A DNA stretch of 10,867 bases from Larix sibirica (taxonomy: Eukaryota; Streptophyta; Pinopsida; Pinales; Pinaceae). Every line of letters starts with the position of its first letter. Position 1 is the stretch's first letter. The stretch is from contig NWUY0300034170.1 of assembly GCA_004151065.3 (NCBI GenBank), positions 11,018-21,884 on the forward strand. The letters are read 5' to 3'. A program made the translations under genes and the position numbers. The notes under the pieces are model-generated. The model was not told the origin of the DNA. It saw only the letters and a list, made by a program, of their open reading frames with translations, and searched no databases. Positions 1 to 8,449 of the stretch are shown here, one piece after another.

Positions 1-285
1 AAGTTCTCGTCAAGTTGTATAACTTGTTATGATATTTAAACTATCACAATGATGTAATTAACATCAATTAATTATTTGGTTACTCTGAAAATGATCTTTT
101 AACATCATGTAGGAAATGAAGGATCCACAATGGATACCAAAAAGTAAGGATCGAATGATCTCTGGTGGCAATTTGGATATCAAGAAAGATAATGAGATAC
201 CACCAATTTGCACATAGTTTGTGTGAAGGAATGGGATACTTAAAGATAGGTTATGAAATTTCTATATGTAATGAACCTAGGGAGG
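1..285. other. Left flank, no gene seen
   Basis: AT-rich sequence with no open frame of note and no recognisable protein similarity on either strand. It is probably the older DNA into which the downstream LINE inserted, since the proposed target-site duplication begins at its right edge. I see no promoter, RNA gene or other repeat in it. Confidence 0.5.
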
Positions 286-308
286 AAACATAGAGTGCTT
301 AGGCATAC
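286..308 (+). repeat. Probable left target-site duplication of the LINE
   Basis: This 23-base stretch matches 7902-7928 apart from four transitions (289, 292, 299 and 306) and a 4-base insertion (7919-7922) in the right copy. The core GAGTGC followed by TAG and GCA is shared. It lies immediately before the LINE leader. Long target-site duplications are usual for L1-type elements. The alignment was done by eye. Confidence 0.65.
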
Positions 309-962
309 CGACTAACACCCAAGTGGAATTAGCTTTGGTCTTTCATGGTGACGCTAGGGTTTCATTCTCTCGACCTCGGATGCTCTGGGCGCTTCTCTCC
401 ATGGCATCTTATGCTCCTCCTTGGTGGTTGACAGAGTTCATTTCCTTGTTAATGATTTTTTAGGGCTTGCCAGTTTTTTTTAAGTTCACCCGATCCCTTC
501 TCTCAGTTTATTTATCACAATATTTATTAAGGCGGGGTTATTAGGTCCTTGTTCTAGTACTTTTCTGGAGCTCGAAAATCATAGTTTCTATTGGTCGTCT
601 TGTCTCCCAATGAGGTGTGTTGTTCAGAAGGAGGTTTATCGTCACACCCTAACAAGTATAGAGTCTTTTGGATGCCGGTCTTTTTTGGACATGTTTTTTG
701 GAGGAGGAATTTCGAGATATTTCTCCTGGCAGAGGAATGAGACCCATTTTTCTTTGTTTGTATTGGAAAAATATTTTTCTTCGATGGTAGGCTTTCTACC
801 TCCCTCATTATCGCCTGGGTCATCTCCTCGTCACCTTTTCCCTAATATCGAATAGGGTTGTGTTTCCTCTCAAGCTTTCATTGCTCCCCAAAGTATACTA
901 TTAGAGATCTACAGTTATCAGGACCCTTGTAGCAGGAGGAGTTTTTGGAACGGGAGCGGTAG
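309..962 (+). other. LINE 5' leader and possible ORF1 N-terminal remnant
   Basis: The stretch between the left target repeat and the recognisable part of ORF1. Plant L1 elements carry an internal promoter and a leader here, but I see no definite promoter motif. Positions 610-855 are open on the + strand and partly open on the other, yet neither translation resembles a known domain. A frame through 901-980 is rich in Ser, Arg and Gly and may be the original N-terminus of ORF1, shifted relative to the frame at 963. No convincing ATG start was found. Confidence 0.5.
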
Positions 963-1323
963 TTCGCACCAAGTAGCCTGAATTGTAGTGAGGACCCGAA
1001 GTTAGTGCTCTCTCCTGACCACAGTTTGAAGGCTAAGAATGATGCCGAGGAATCCATTAATACGGTGATCCCAAAGGGTTCTCCCTTGGAGAAGGAAGAA
1101 GGACGACTTAAGAAGAAAAGGTACAAGTGCGTGAAACGTAAAGCTTCTGAGATTATCCTGGCGTTAGGAAAAGGCGTTCAGCTGAATGATATCTCTTCTC
1201 TAGTGGAACATGCACTAGTAGGGCATTTTAGAAGGAGGAGCATGAATATGGAAACCTATAGAGTTTGGGTAAATGAGTTCTGGGTTCCCACTCTAGGTTA
1301 TTTCCCCCGGGTTTTTACGATGG

Positions 1324-1650
1324 AGAAAGGGTGGCTCAGAGTTTCTCTTTGCTCATAGCAGTGTGCAGTGAAGCTCTTGGAGGGATTCTAGTTCTGGGAC
1401 AAGGCGTCGTTAAAGTTTAAAAATATTGTCTCCTCTTTTTGACACTCAACGAGAGAAGGATTTCAAATAGTCTCTGTGGGTAAATCTCCCAGGATTTCCT
1501 GTCGAACTGTGGACTCCTGAGATATTTTGTCACATTGGTTTGAGGTTGGGTGCCTTTGTGTTACGATATTACAGTTATAAATCTACAGACATTATGTTTG
1601 TGGTGAGATTTCTAGTGGACATCGATTTGAGGGACGATTTGCCGACATAA
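1324..1650 (+). other. DUF4283-like domain of ORF1
   Basis: Two frames together give the domain order expected of plant LINE ORF1. A GWLRVS-like strand near 1328 is followed by EALGGILVLGQG at about 1369-1402, then WVNLPGFPVELW at 1477-1512, then an IG..LG motif, and finally RFLVDIDLRDDLP, matching the usual RVLVEIDLS..LP. The frame closes with a TAA at 1648-1650, where living relatives continue. The domain is known as part of RNA-binding ORF1 proteins; the assignment rests on this pattern and not on a search. Confidence 0.75.
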
Positions 1651-1788
1651 ATGAAAATTTTGTTTGGGGAACGACGATTTGTACAACCTATGGACTTATC
1701 TGGAATTCCTTTTAGATACAATAGGTGCCATGTATATGGTTACCTAGTTAGCAATTTCTCGCAACCATTTCTTAGGAAGGTGTGGTGA
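1651..1788 (+). other. Degenerate CCHC zinc knuckle of ORF1
   Basis: In the same frame as 1474-1650, the translation reads Pro-Phe-Arg, then Tyr-Asn-Arg-Cys-His-Val-Tyr-Gly-Tyr-Leu, then a Phe four residues on. Plant ORF1 proteins have Cys-X2-Cys-X4-His-X4-Cys here, with the context PFRC..CH.YGH. Only the second Cys survives. The first Cys is Tyr (1717-1719), the His is Tyr and the last Cys is Phe. All three changes are single-base from the consensus codons. A stop follows at 1786-1788. Confidence 0.6.
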
Positions 1789-3166
1789 AAGAAACCCTAT
1801 GGGGATGCTCCAATGAAGGAATTTTCTCCTTTTGGTTTCGAGGCCTCAAATCTTTGGAAATGTTACCCTAGTGATTCTATGGAAGTAGAGTTCCCTTCGT
1901 CTGACTCTATCGTGATTCCCTCTTCATCACCAAGGTCATCTAACTTTTTTTCTCTTTTGGAAGCATGGTTGTAGAAAGTAAAGGAGGTGGCTAGTTTTGA
2001 TCATTTAGAGATGGTTATGTGTGCTAGTGGGGACTAGGATATCCCCTATCATTTGATGCTGGTGTAATCTTGTTTTTCACTCCCCACGTAGTGGATTTTA
2101 AATAGATTCAACCAACTCCAGACAAGGCTCAAGTAACTTGTCCTGATTCTCAATGCTCACTCGAGGAATTTGTTTCGAGAATGGAGTCTTCCTCGACCCG
2201 GTTTCATGATGGCCTTGGTAAGATTGGTCCTCTGCTTCATAAGTACTTCAGTGAATTAAGTCATTCTCTAGTTCTCATGGACTCTTATCTTGAAGTTGAG
2301 TTGAATGGAGCTATTTTTTTAGACCTCCTTTGCAAGGGTGTTAATCTTCTTCCTAGCCTTTCCTTATCTGACTTTTGTTCTTTCTCAAAGAATCCCTCTA
2401 TCTTTGCTGATGGCCTTTTTAGGAGTCTTCTCATAAGGTTGATTTAGGTTCTGTTGTCTATGAGAATCCATGCTTGGAAATTGAGGATGCATGTCCCTCT
2501 TTGGGGTTTTCCCCTGGAGTCGGTTTCCCTTATAGTCCTAGTTTTGAAGAGCACCCCATGAGTGTTTCCTCTGTTTTTTCCCCTATTCTAGAGAATTCTC
2601 TTTCCCTCCTGAGGAGGTATGGGTCTCCCTTTGTTTCAAATATGAATGTCTATAAAGCACTTAGTCATCAGGTCTCAAAAGAGGTGGCCTTGGTTTCTAA
2701 TGTTTCCTGATGTGATTTACCTAATGTCTCTCCAGTAGTTGGGCCTGACCTATTAGACTCACCATATGAGGAGGGGGTTCTGAGGGAAAGAGTTGTATCC
2801 CCCAGAACAAGAGCTTCCTCTCAGGGCTTGAAATGTGTGTTCGTACCAGAGGATATTTTGAAGTTGGAAGGTTTCACCTTCAGAGCTCCTAGTGATTTTT
2901 TTCTGATATGAACCCAGAGCCCAAAGTTTTTTTCTTTGATCTTGGGGGTTCTCATTATAAATTTATACCTTGAAGGACACTAAAGGAGGGCTTGGTCTCG
3001 ATATAGGGAGGAGGCATATACTCGATTGACTCTCCTCCTAGGCCCAGGGATAAGAAATCAATCATGGCTTCGGCTAGGGAAGTCGTAGCCCAGGAAGTAA
3101 GGGGAGGTCGAAAAAAAGAATCAGAGGGACTCTTAGAGCAAGTTCTCCCAGGCCACTAGTTACCTA

Positions 3167-3890
3167 ATGTTAGTTATTTCTTTACATATTAGAGGGATAG
3201 GTCTACCCTCTAAAAAACAAGCCCTTAAGCAGTTGGTGGTTTCGCAGAATCCCTTAGTAATTTTTATATAAGAATCGTTGGCAAGTGGATATTTTATTCT
3301 TGATGATCTCAAGCTCCTATTACCTAGTTGGGAATTTGTTTGCTTAGATGCTCTAGGAAGATTAGGAGGTCTTTTGACAGGATGGAAGACGTATCATATG
3401 ATCTGTACTAACAGTTGGGGCTTTTGGTCTAGTTTGGGTACCATTCTCTTCTCTAGAGAACTTCGACATGCCTTTACCTTCATCAACCTATATGGTCCTT
3501 ACTCTCAGTGGGAGACTTTCTTGGAGAGATTCTTCAGATCAGGAGTTTATGAGGTAGATAGGGTTATTATGGGGTGTGACCTAAACATCTCTCTTGGTGA
3601 AGTTGAAGTGTGGGGGACCAATGCATGCAAGGATAACTTATCTACATCCTTCTTAATGTGTTTGACCAATAAATCTCACTATGAAATCCCTCCTGTAAAT
3701 ATGTGACCCACTTGGCGCAACATGAGAGTGGGACAGGACAATGTTGCAAAAAAATTGATATATTTTTTACTAATGAAGGAATTTTGAACTCTCCTCTAAG
3801 AATCAAGCAATGGTTAGGGGAAGGTGGCGAGTCATATCACCACCATTTTTTGGGATCTTGCAGTGGAAAGAGGGATTCATCTAATTCCCT
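3167..3890 (+). other. Endonuclease domain (APE-like) of ORF2
   Basis: An exonuclease-endonuclease-phosphatase fold. The N-terminal strand (3176-3202) is followed by an Ile-stop-Glu-Ser at 3266-3277, where the family has Gln-Glu. Then come FTFINLYGPYSQWETF (3475-3522), VIMGCDLNISLGEVEVWG (the metal-site strand, about 3560-3615), PTWRN (3707-3721), and after a shift to another frame KKIDIFFTNEGIL and GGESYHHH. The metal-binding Glu (3272-3274), the Tyr of NLYGP and the Asp/Asn of CDLN remain. The usual first Asn is His (3185-3187), and the catalytic Asp of the Ser-Asp-His triad is Tyr (3835-3837). Two stops and one or two frameshifts add to the damage. Confidence 0.85.
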
Positions 3891-4640
3891 TCAAATTAAA
3901 TTGGGTATGGTTAGAGGACAAGGCTTATAAGACTCTAGTTAAAAATACTTGATTCCTTTCTTTGCTAAGAATCCTGAATATGCTAGTATTCAGTTCCAAA
4001 AGAATCTTAAGAGAGTAAAGGATAAATCAGTTACTTGGGATGTTGCGAGAAGAGATGCCATGGAGGCTGATCTTGTTACCATTGAATCTATTCTCAAATC
4101 CTTCTATTCCTCCCATATGGAGGGATTTCCTTCGGTGAGTAAAAAAAAAGAAGATAGTCAATTTAGAAGAAAAAAGGTGGAATATTCTAGACGAGAAAGA
4201 AGCCACTTGGAGGTTATAGAGTCACGTTATTTGGCTTCAAAAAGGTGATGACGACATGAAATATTTTCACAATTATTCCAAGTAGAGGAACCAATCCAAT
4301 GCGATGTGGCATCTTGATTAGGAGGATGGTAGTCGAGTTACTGGTTTCGGTGACCCAGCTATTGTAGGTGTGAATCATTTCACTAATATTTTTAGGGAAT
4401 ATTTAGAGGCTTCTGTGGCCCAAATGTTGAGATTGACTTCACATTTCTTGTCTTTTGTTAATGAGATCAAATATATGAGTTACTTTAAGGTTTCCTTAGA
4501 ATAAATAAAAGAAGTTATCCCCTCCCTTCAACGAGATAATAGTCTAGGCCTCGATGGTATGCTCGTGGAGTTCCTCAAAACCTTTATGGATCCATTTGAA
4601 ATGGATCTTCTGGAAGTTATTGAGGAATCAAGGTTAAATG
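3860..4640 (+). other. ORF2 linker and N-terminal part of reverse transcriptase
   Basis: The expected plant L1 order is visible across three frames. IPFKLNWVWLEDKAY comes near 3886, then PFFAKNPEYASIQFQKNLKRVK in the 3949-4248 frame, which is rich in charged residues and likely helical. After a shift at about 4226 comes WLQKGDDDMKYFHNYSK and, after a stop, EDGSRVTG. The reverse transcriptase entry motif reads NSLGLDGMLVEFLK near 4541-4580; the consensus is KSPGPDGF..EFFK, so both prolines are now leucine. In-frame stops are at 4283-4285, 4319-4321 and 4502-4504. Confidence 0.8.
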
Positions 4641-4843
4641 ACCTTTCCTTTTCTCCCCATGTTAGTTTGTGTGGTTGGGACAACAGATTTGCAAAACCTC
4701 TCCTTTAAAACTACTAGGGCGAGTGGGTTCGTACCTCGCCTTCGTATCTCGGTTGAGTGGGTTCATACCTAACCCTCTTCGTGACCGGTGGTATTACCTT
4801 TAGATCCATACGCCATTTATTTCTGTTGGATAGACAACCATTG
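4634..4843 (+). other. About 210 bp of non-LINE sequence inside the reverse transcriptase
   Basis: The reading of LLEVIEESR on the left should pass within a few residues into the strand SILQTPLIAFNSTFIAFILK, which starts near 4844. Instead about 70 codons intervene that match nothing in the family. They contain two 16-base direct repeats (4721-4736 and 4755-4770, one mismatch) and are less AT-rich than their surroundings. Both sides are in the same frame, so the insert length is a multiple of three. I cannot name its source. A highly diverged native loop is the alternative. Confidence 0.5.
4721..4770 (+). repeat. Two short direct repeats with a 34-bp period
   Basis: GAGTGGGTTC followed by GTACCT at 4721-4736 recurs at 4755-4770 with a single G-to-A difference. 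The repeats lie within the presumed insert in the reverse transcriptase and may mark a short tandem duplication. No function is suggested. Confidence 0.7.
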
Positions 4844-5660
4844 GATTCTATCCTCCAAACTCCCTTAATAGCTTTTAATTCCACTTTTATAGCTTTTATT
4901 CTAAAATTAGATAAAGCTACTTCTCTTGAGGAATATAGACCTATTTCCCTTTGCAACTATATTTACAAATTTATAGCCAAGGTGGTTGCAATATATTTGA
5001 TGGGTATTCGGTCAAGCTCAGTTACACAGGAACAATTTGCCTTTTTGGAAGGAAGGAAAATTCATGGTGCAATAGGCATGGCTTAGGAGGCCATTCATTC
5101 ACTCGGCAAAGATGAGGCATCTCCCAACTGTCATCTTGAAGTTGGATTTGTCCAAATCCTACAATCATGTAAACTGGTTACATCTTAAGTTAGTCTTGCA
5201 ACACATTGGATTCCCACTACAGTTTGTTAATTGGGTGTTGGCATGTGTCTAGTCAGTTTCTTTTGCTATTCTTATCAACAATTCAACTACAAATTTATTC
5301 ATGTCGGGGAGCGGACTAAGGAAAGGATTCCCATTAGCCCCTCTCCTCTTTATTATGGTAGTGGATGGATTGAGCACAATCATCTATAGTGCAAAGGAAT
5401 GTAGCTCTTTTCGAGGGCTTAATATAGTTGGTCCTATTTTCATCACACATTTATTATTTGCGGATGACATTATGATATTCTTGGATGGATAAAGGAGGGA
5501 GATCGAAAAACTAAAATAAATTTCGCACTCTTTGCTGAGGCTATGTGCATGACTATCAATATAAAAAAATCATTTGTTTCCTTCATGAACTTGGATCAAG
5601 ATAATATGCAATGGATCTCTACTCAGTTTGAGTTTAATGTAGTGGATTTACAAAGGGATT
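4844..5660 (+). other. Reverse transcriptase catalytic core of ORF2
   Basis: This copies the element RNA into DNA. Motifs in order are EEYRPISLCNYIYKFIAKVVA (fingers, about 4927-4990), EQFAFLEGRKIHGAI (near 5028-5075), LKLDLSKSYNHVNW with the first catalytic Asp at 5145-5147, GLRKGFPLAPLLF (5312-5350), and HLLFADDIMIF with the paired Asp residues at 5463-5468. So all three catalytic aspartates survive as codons. The frame is nonetheless broken: a TAG at 5084-5086, a frameshift between there and 5130, a TAG at 5250-5252, a TAA at 5490-5492 and a shift near 5515. KSF at the end of a TINIKKSF segment is the usual motif after the palm. Confidence 0.88.
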
Positions 5661-5661
5661 A

Positions 5662-6290
5662 AAATATTTGGGTTTCATCTTAAAGGAAAATAATTATCAT
5701 AAAAGTGATTGGACTTGGATGATAAGAAAAATTGAGAAGAGACTTTTCCTTTGGTATAATAAGTGGATCTTGAGGGTGGGAATATGATCTTAATGAATTC
5801 CATTATTGAAGCTATCCCATTCTACTGGGTTTCTATATTGGCTTTTGTTCTTGCTACTATTCTTGAACAGTTCCTCAAATTGTCCTATAATTTCCTCTTG
5901 CAGGGGAATAATGAAGAAAATGATTTTCTTTGGGTTTCCTGGGAAATTTTCTCTCTTCCCAAATATCTTAGTGGCTGGGGACTTAAGCACCCAACCCATT
6001 TTGTGAAGGATATTGCTGCTAAGGGGGTTTGGAGGATTTTAAAATCTGAAGGTTTATGGGTTAAGGTGGTGGTTCAAAAATATATACATCCCCTCCCTAT
6101 TGAGGACTAGTTTAGGAGTAGGGATAAGCAGACTAAGAATGTTTCTATTATGTGGAAGGATCTCATTTTGGCTTTTGAATTCATGTGTTTGGGTTTCTTG
6201 GCAAGTGATAAACGATATAAGATTGAGAATTGGGAAGGACCCTTGGATCGACTGTTTTGACACTCATAGAATTCCTATAGACATGGTGTA
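5662..6290 (+). other. Connection region of LINE ORF2
   Basis: The thumb-like and connection region that follows reverse transcriptase in plant L1 elements. KYLGFILKENNYHKSDWTW (from 5662) and RKIEKRLFLWYNKW are typical, followed in another frame by NSIIEAIPFYWVSIL (about 5796-5840), WEIFSLPKYLSGWGLKHP and GVWRILKSEGLWVKVV with a KY soon after. A stop at 6108-6110 ends this frame. KDPWIDC and RIPIDMV near 6235-6290 are in a further frame and match the W.D.W strand of the family. Confidence 0.8.
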
Positions 6291-6640
6291 GTTTTTAAGA
6301 GATTAGAGATACACCTGTTTGTGTCAGATTAGTGATCAAAGGAACATCACTACCCTTAGATAGTCTTGATATGCAGCTAAAGTGTTTGGTTTCATGGGTG
6401 AACATAAAGAAATTTGGACTAGATATATATAATCCCTCAAGGAAAATCATATCAGACTATTTGCTAGGGAGAATGAGCTTTTATGGTTTAGGAATATTGA
6501 GGGAAGTACATACTCCCCCAGGTTGGGATATAGAGTTTCGAGGGAAGAGGAAGATCTTCCAACCCCCCATGGTGATGCTCATTTCTTTGAAAATTAAATT
6601 GTCCCTTAAAGACAAAGTTGTTTATGTGGTTAGATCTATA
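6291..6640 (+). other. ORF2 region between connection and zinc-binding domains
   Basis: Weakly conserved in the family. One frame gives ENELLWFRNIEG, then YSPRLGYRVSREEE at about 6470-6545, which matches the D.L.W....G.YS...GY segment that precedes the zinc-binding domain in plant LINEs. The longer open frame at 6332-6646 is in a different phase and looks like a by-product, so I do not treat it as a gene. Confidence 0.6.
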
Positions 6641-6860
6641 CAATAAAGTACTATTTTGGGATCAATTTATAAGAATATTTAGAGTCAGACCTGGGAGACG
6701 TCCCCTATGTAAATAGGACAATGAAACTGTTTCTCACCGCTTCATTTCCTACCCTTACAGAGCAAAGATGTGGAACATGTTTCACAAATGAAAGGGATAC
6801 CTTTTCTCTGGACAAGTCATGATTTAAGTGCAGCCTTCCAGTCCTAGATAAATAATCATC
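6640..6860 (+). other. zf-RVT-like zinc-binding region of ORF2
   Basis: The reading PLCK-stop-DNETVSHRFISYPYRAKMW (about 6702-6773) matches the family pattern C.LC....E...H.F..C...A..W. The Cys of PLC, the Glu, and the His (6729-6731) are present. The upstream Cys and the downstream Cys are replaced by Arg and Tyr. A TAG sits in the loop at 6714-6716. The frame changes between about 6780 and 6800, after which GIPFLWTSHDLSAAF leads to the RNase H linker. Confidence 0.7.
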
Positions 6861-6874
6861 TCTCAAAGAACTTC

Positions 6875-7459
6875 TTGGCATTTCCTGTTATTATCAGTTG
6901 GAGTATTTGGCTAGCCAGGAACAAGGCTATTTTTGAGGATGTTTTCGTAGCGTCCTTTGTTTATGCTTCAAAAGTATTGGCAATACTCAGTGATTTCCCT
7001 TACTCTTTCAATCATGGAAAAATAGGAAATATTGTGGAGGAAACAATTGATAGAACTAACAGTTGGGCATATTTTGATGGTGCCTCATAGGGTATCCTGA
7101 CTATGGGAGGAGCTAGCGGTATCCTATATATCTATGATTCCCATTGGGTCAAGTTGTCTGCAGGACTTGGTTTGAATACAAATAAGAGAGTTGAGCTCAT
7201 GGCCTTGAAAATAACTTTTCTCGATGCTACTTTTTATGGAATCCAAAAGCTGCGGATATTTGGTGACTCAAAGCTGAATATAGAATGGATGAGACAAAAG
7301 AGGTGGCTAAAAAATATTATCTTAAGGCCTATCTACGAGGAAATTCTTCACATCATTGGTCTATTTCAATAGGTACGGTTTCAATATATTATTAAAGAAA
7401 GGAATGTTACATCCGATCAACTATCTAAGGACGGTTTGCAAGTGGGAGATGGAATCTGA
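6875..7459 (+). other. RNase H domain and preceding linker of ORF2
   Basis: The linker IISWSIWLARNKAIFED (about 6890-6940) is the classic segment before RNase H in plant L1 elements. The domain begins at YFDGAS with the first catalytic Asp at 7076-7078. GLNTNKRVELMAL gives the Glu at 7193-7195, RIFGDSKL the second Asp at 7265-7267, and NVTSDQLSK the last Asp at 7415-7417. All four catalytic acids are kept. The whole stretch is in one frame, crossed by TAGs at 7088-7090 and 7370-7372 and ending at TGA 7457-7459. RNase H would remove RNA from the RNA-DNA hybrid. Confidence 0.88.
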
Positions 7460-7901
7460 CATAGTGAGAGATGAAAAATGACACATTGGATTAATTGGAT
7501 CCTGGACCTTTTATGTCATAAAATTTTCGCTACCTCAATCAATTCACTAAGATAAGTATTATTCTGTGTCTCTGCCTCATGAAAAATCACTCACACATAG
7601 GTATTGAATACCAGTCAATTTTTTGGAGGTTTCTTTTGCATGTTCCTTTTCTTTTAGTATCAATTATTTTTGGTGATATCTACAACAGTTTATCCGGTTC
7701 TTTGTGTAATAAGTTTATGAGCCTTTGTGGTTATGTTTACAACTTTCATAATCATCATATGCCTAAGATGGAGAGGACAATACTATAGTTTTTTCTTCTG
7801 ATGAACAACCTTTGTATAGATAGGCTATAGGCCTATGAACCAATGTTGTTTGTTATTTTTTAATAAACTATTAATTTTTTTTTTAAGATGGAAAAATAAA
7901 A
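7460..7901 (+). other. LINE 3' leader with poly(A) signal and A-rich tail
   Basis: Non-coding stretch after ORF2. Near the end there is a 10-bp palindrome ATAGGCCTAT (7827-7836), then a T-rich run, AATAAA at 7862-7867, a run of T, and an A-rich tail from about 7885 to 7904 interrupted by G and T. A GGCC-containing segment followed by T and AATAAA is common at plant L1 3' ends. The open frame 7579-7788 has no family resemblance and I leave it out as a gene. Confidence 0.75.
7862..7867 (+). promoter_or_regulatory. AATAAA poly(A) signal of the LINE
   Basis: An exact AATAAA about 20-35 bases before the A-rich tail, at the position expected for 3'-end processing of the element's transcript. Such hexamers are also common by chance in AT-rich DNA; position is the support. 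Confidence 0.55.
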
Positions 7902-7928
7902 AAATATGGAGTGCCTAGCAAGGCACAC
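7902..7928 (+). repeat. Probable right target-site duplication of the LINE
   Basis: The partner of 286-308, directly after the A-rich tail. Its first three A bases overlap the tail, so the boundary is ambiguous. The extra CAAG at 7919-7922 looks like a later small insertion or a short local duplication. Confidence 0.65.
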
Positions 7929-8260
7929 AAGGGGATAATTAATGTAAAGTTGACATATTCACAGAACATGCCCACCATGTAGTTAGAAAAATTAATATAA
8001 TAATAAAAGGGAGTTGGAATTAACCCCAGGGTATACTCATGATATATATATCATTGTATTGATGGATGTTGGATGTTATTATATTGTATCAAGCATGGTT
8101 TGTGAAGTGATTATTACCATAATGAGTATTTGATGGTGGTACCATACCTTAAGGATTCTTTATATTCTTGTGTGAATAAATTTTGACATTTTTGAAATTA
8201 AATTAAAGGATTTTCCCTTAAGAGGCCAAGGTGGCATTATTTTCCATGGATGAGTGGAAA
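7929..8260. other. AT-rich spacer right of the LINE
   Basis: No coding frame or known element recognised. It holds a perfect 16-bp palindrome of alternating A and T at 8039-8054 and a 22-base word at 7940-7961 that recurs at 8787-8808 with two differences. Nothing else supports a function. Confidence 0.5.
8039..8054. repeat. 16-bp perfect palindrome
   Basis: ATGATATATATATCAT reads the same on both strands. In an AT-rich spacer this may be chance, or a short AT microsatellite seed. No gene lies beside it. Confidence 0.6.
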
Positions 8261-8449
8261 CTTCATTTAGGGCCTCATGTTTGAGTTTCCTCCCTTATCC
8301 ATGTTCAAGGTCACATGACTCAACCTTGTTTCTAAAAACCTTCTAATGGGGTCCGTATCCCCTTTTAGAGGATAAATATCCAAAAGTAAGGTCCTACGCG
8401 ATGGTTTGAGCTCGTGTTCATGTTCCTTGAGCCTTATAAGCTTACTTTA
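8261..8449 (+). repeat. Divergent tandem copy of the ~180-bp repeat
   Basis: Aligned with the copy at 8450-8636 at an offset of 180 bases. Shared words include GTTTCCTCCCTT at 8285, the CATG..CAAGG that follows, and a CTAATG block near 8343. The lead-in TTTAGG.CCT also matches. The later half is poorly conserved. It directly abuts the clear copy, suggesting an old tandem pair. Confidence 0.5.

Larger units (their letters stand above)
963..3151 (+). pseudogene. LINE ORF1 relic (DUF4283-like, nucleic-acid-binding protein)
   Basis: ORF1 proteins of plant L1 elements bind the element's RNA. The frame is open from just after a stop at 960-962 to 1358 and includes a Lys/Arg-rich patch (about 1105-1140) and the pattern ALVGHFRRR (about 1208). 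It then shifts, so that the tail of the DUF4283-like domain is read at about 1324-1473, and again into 1474-1647 with WVNLPGFPVELWTPE, a close match to the family core WVRLPGLPLEFW. The zinc-knuckle remnant is near 1717-1755. The later part (2181-2447, then 2474-2911 with one stop at 2708-2710) is Ser/Pro-rich and matches no domain I know. A basic stretch rich in Arg, Gly and Lys lies near 3090-3120. At least five stops and three or more frameshifts break it. The original start is unknown. Confidence 0.75.
3167..7459 (+). pseudogene. LINE ORF2 relic (endonuclease, reverse transcriptase, RNase H)
   Basis: This is the polyprotein that would nick target DNA and copy the element. ATG at 3167 opens directly into the endonuclease strand ISLHIRGIG and is a natural start. 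Domains follow in the standard plant L1 order: endonuclease to about 3890, a linker with WLQKGDDDMKYFH near 4232, reverse transcriptase to about 5660, connection region, zinc-binding region near 6700, and RNase H ending at TGA 7457-7459. The length of about 4.3 kb (some 1,430 codons, including an insert of about 210 bp) fits a full ORF2. Stops fall at 3269, 3704, 4283, 4319, 4502, 5084, 5250, 5490, 5657, 6108, 6714, 6845, 7088 and 7370. The frame switches between all three readings several times. It cannot be translated as one protein. Confidence 0.88.
309..7901 (+). mobile_element. Near full-length, decayed plant L1-type LINE retrotransposon
   Basis: A non-LTR retrotransposon of about 7.6 kb, read left to right. 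In order it holds a 5' leader, an ORF1 relic with a DUF4283-like domain and zinc-knuckle remnant, an ORF2 relic with endonuclease, reverse transcriptase, zinc-binding region and RNase H, then a 3' leader with AATAAA and an A-rich tail. No long terminal repeats are visible and there is no protease or integrase, which excludes an LTR element. Living copies of such elements nick DNA with the endonuclease and reverse-transcribe their RNA at the nick. This copy is dead: every domain is crossed by stops or frameshifts. The ends are set by imperfect repeats at 286-308 and 7902-7928, and the exact first base is uncertain by a few positions. The C-terminal RNase H is typical of many plant L1 lineages. 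Confidence 0.9.

Noticed and set aside
554-1126. Minus-strand open frames opposite the LINE leader and ORF1
   Set aside because: They overlap the recognisable + strand ORF1 or leader and resemble no protein; they look like by-products.
4714-4956. Minus-strand open frame across the reverse transcriptase
   Set aside because: Its first part is the antisense of conserved reverse transcriptase motifs. The remainder lies in the unexplained insert and has no recognised similarity.
7579-7788. A small hydrophobic protein in the LINE 3' region
   Set aside because: It lies after the end of ORF2 in a normal 3' leader, with no family match and no sign of translation signals.
309-7901. LTR retrotransposon or endogenous viral element
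   Set aside because: No terminal repeats, protease, integrase or coat-protein motifs; the endonuclease and domain order are those of a LINE.
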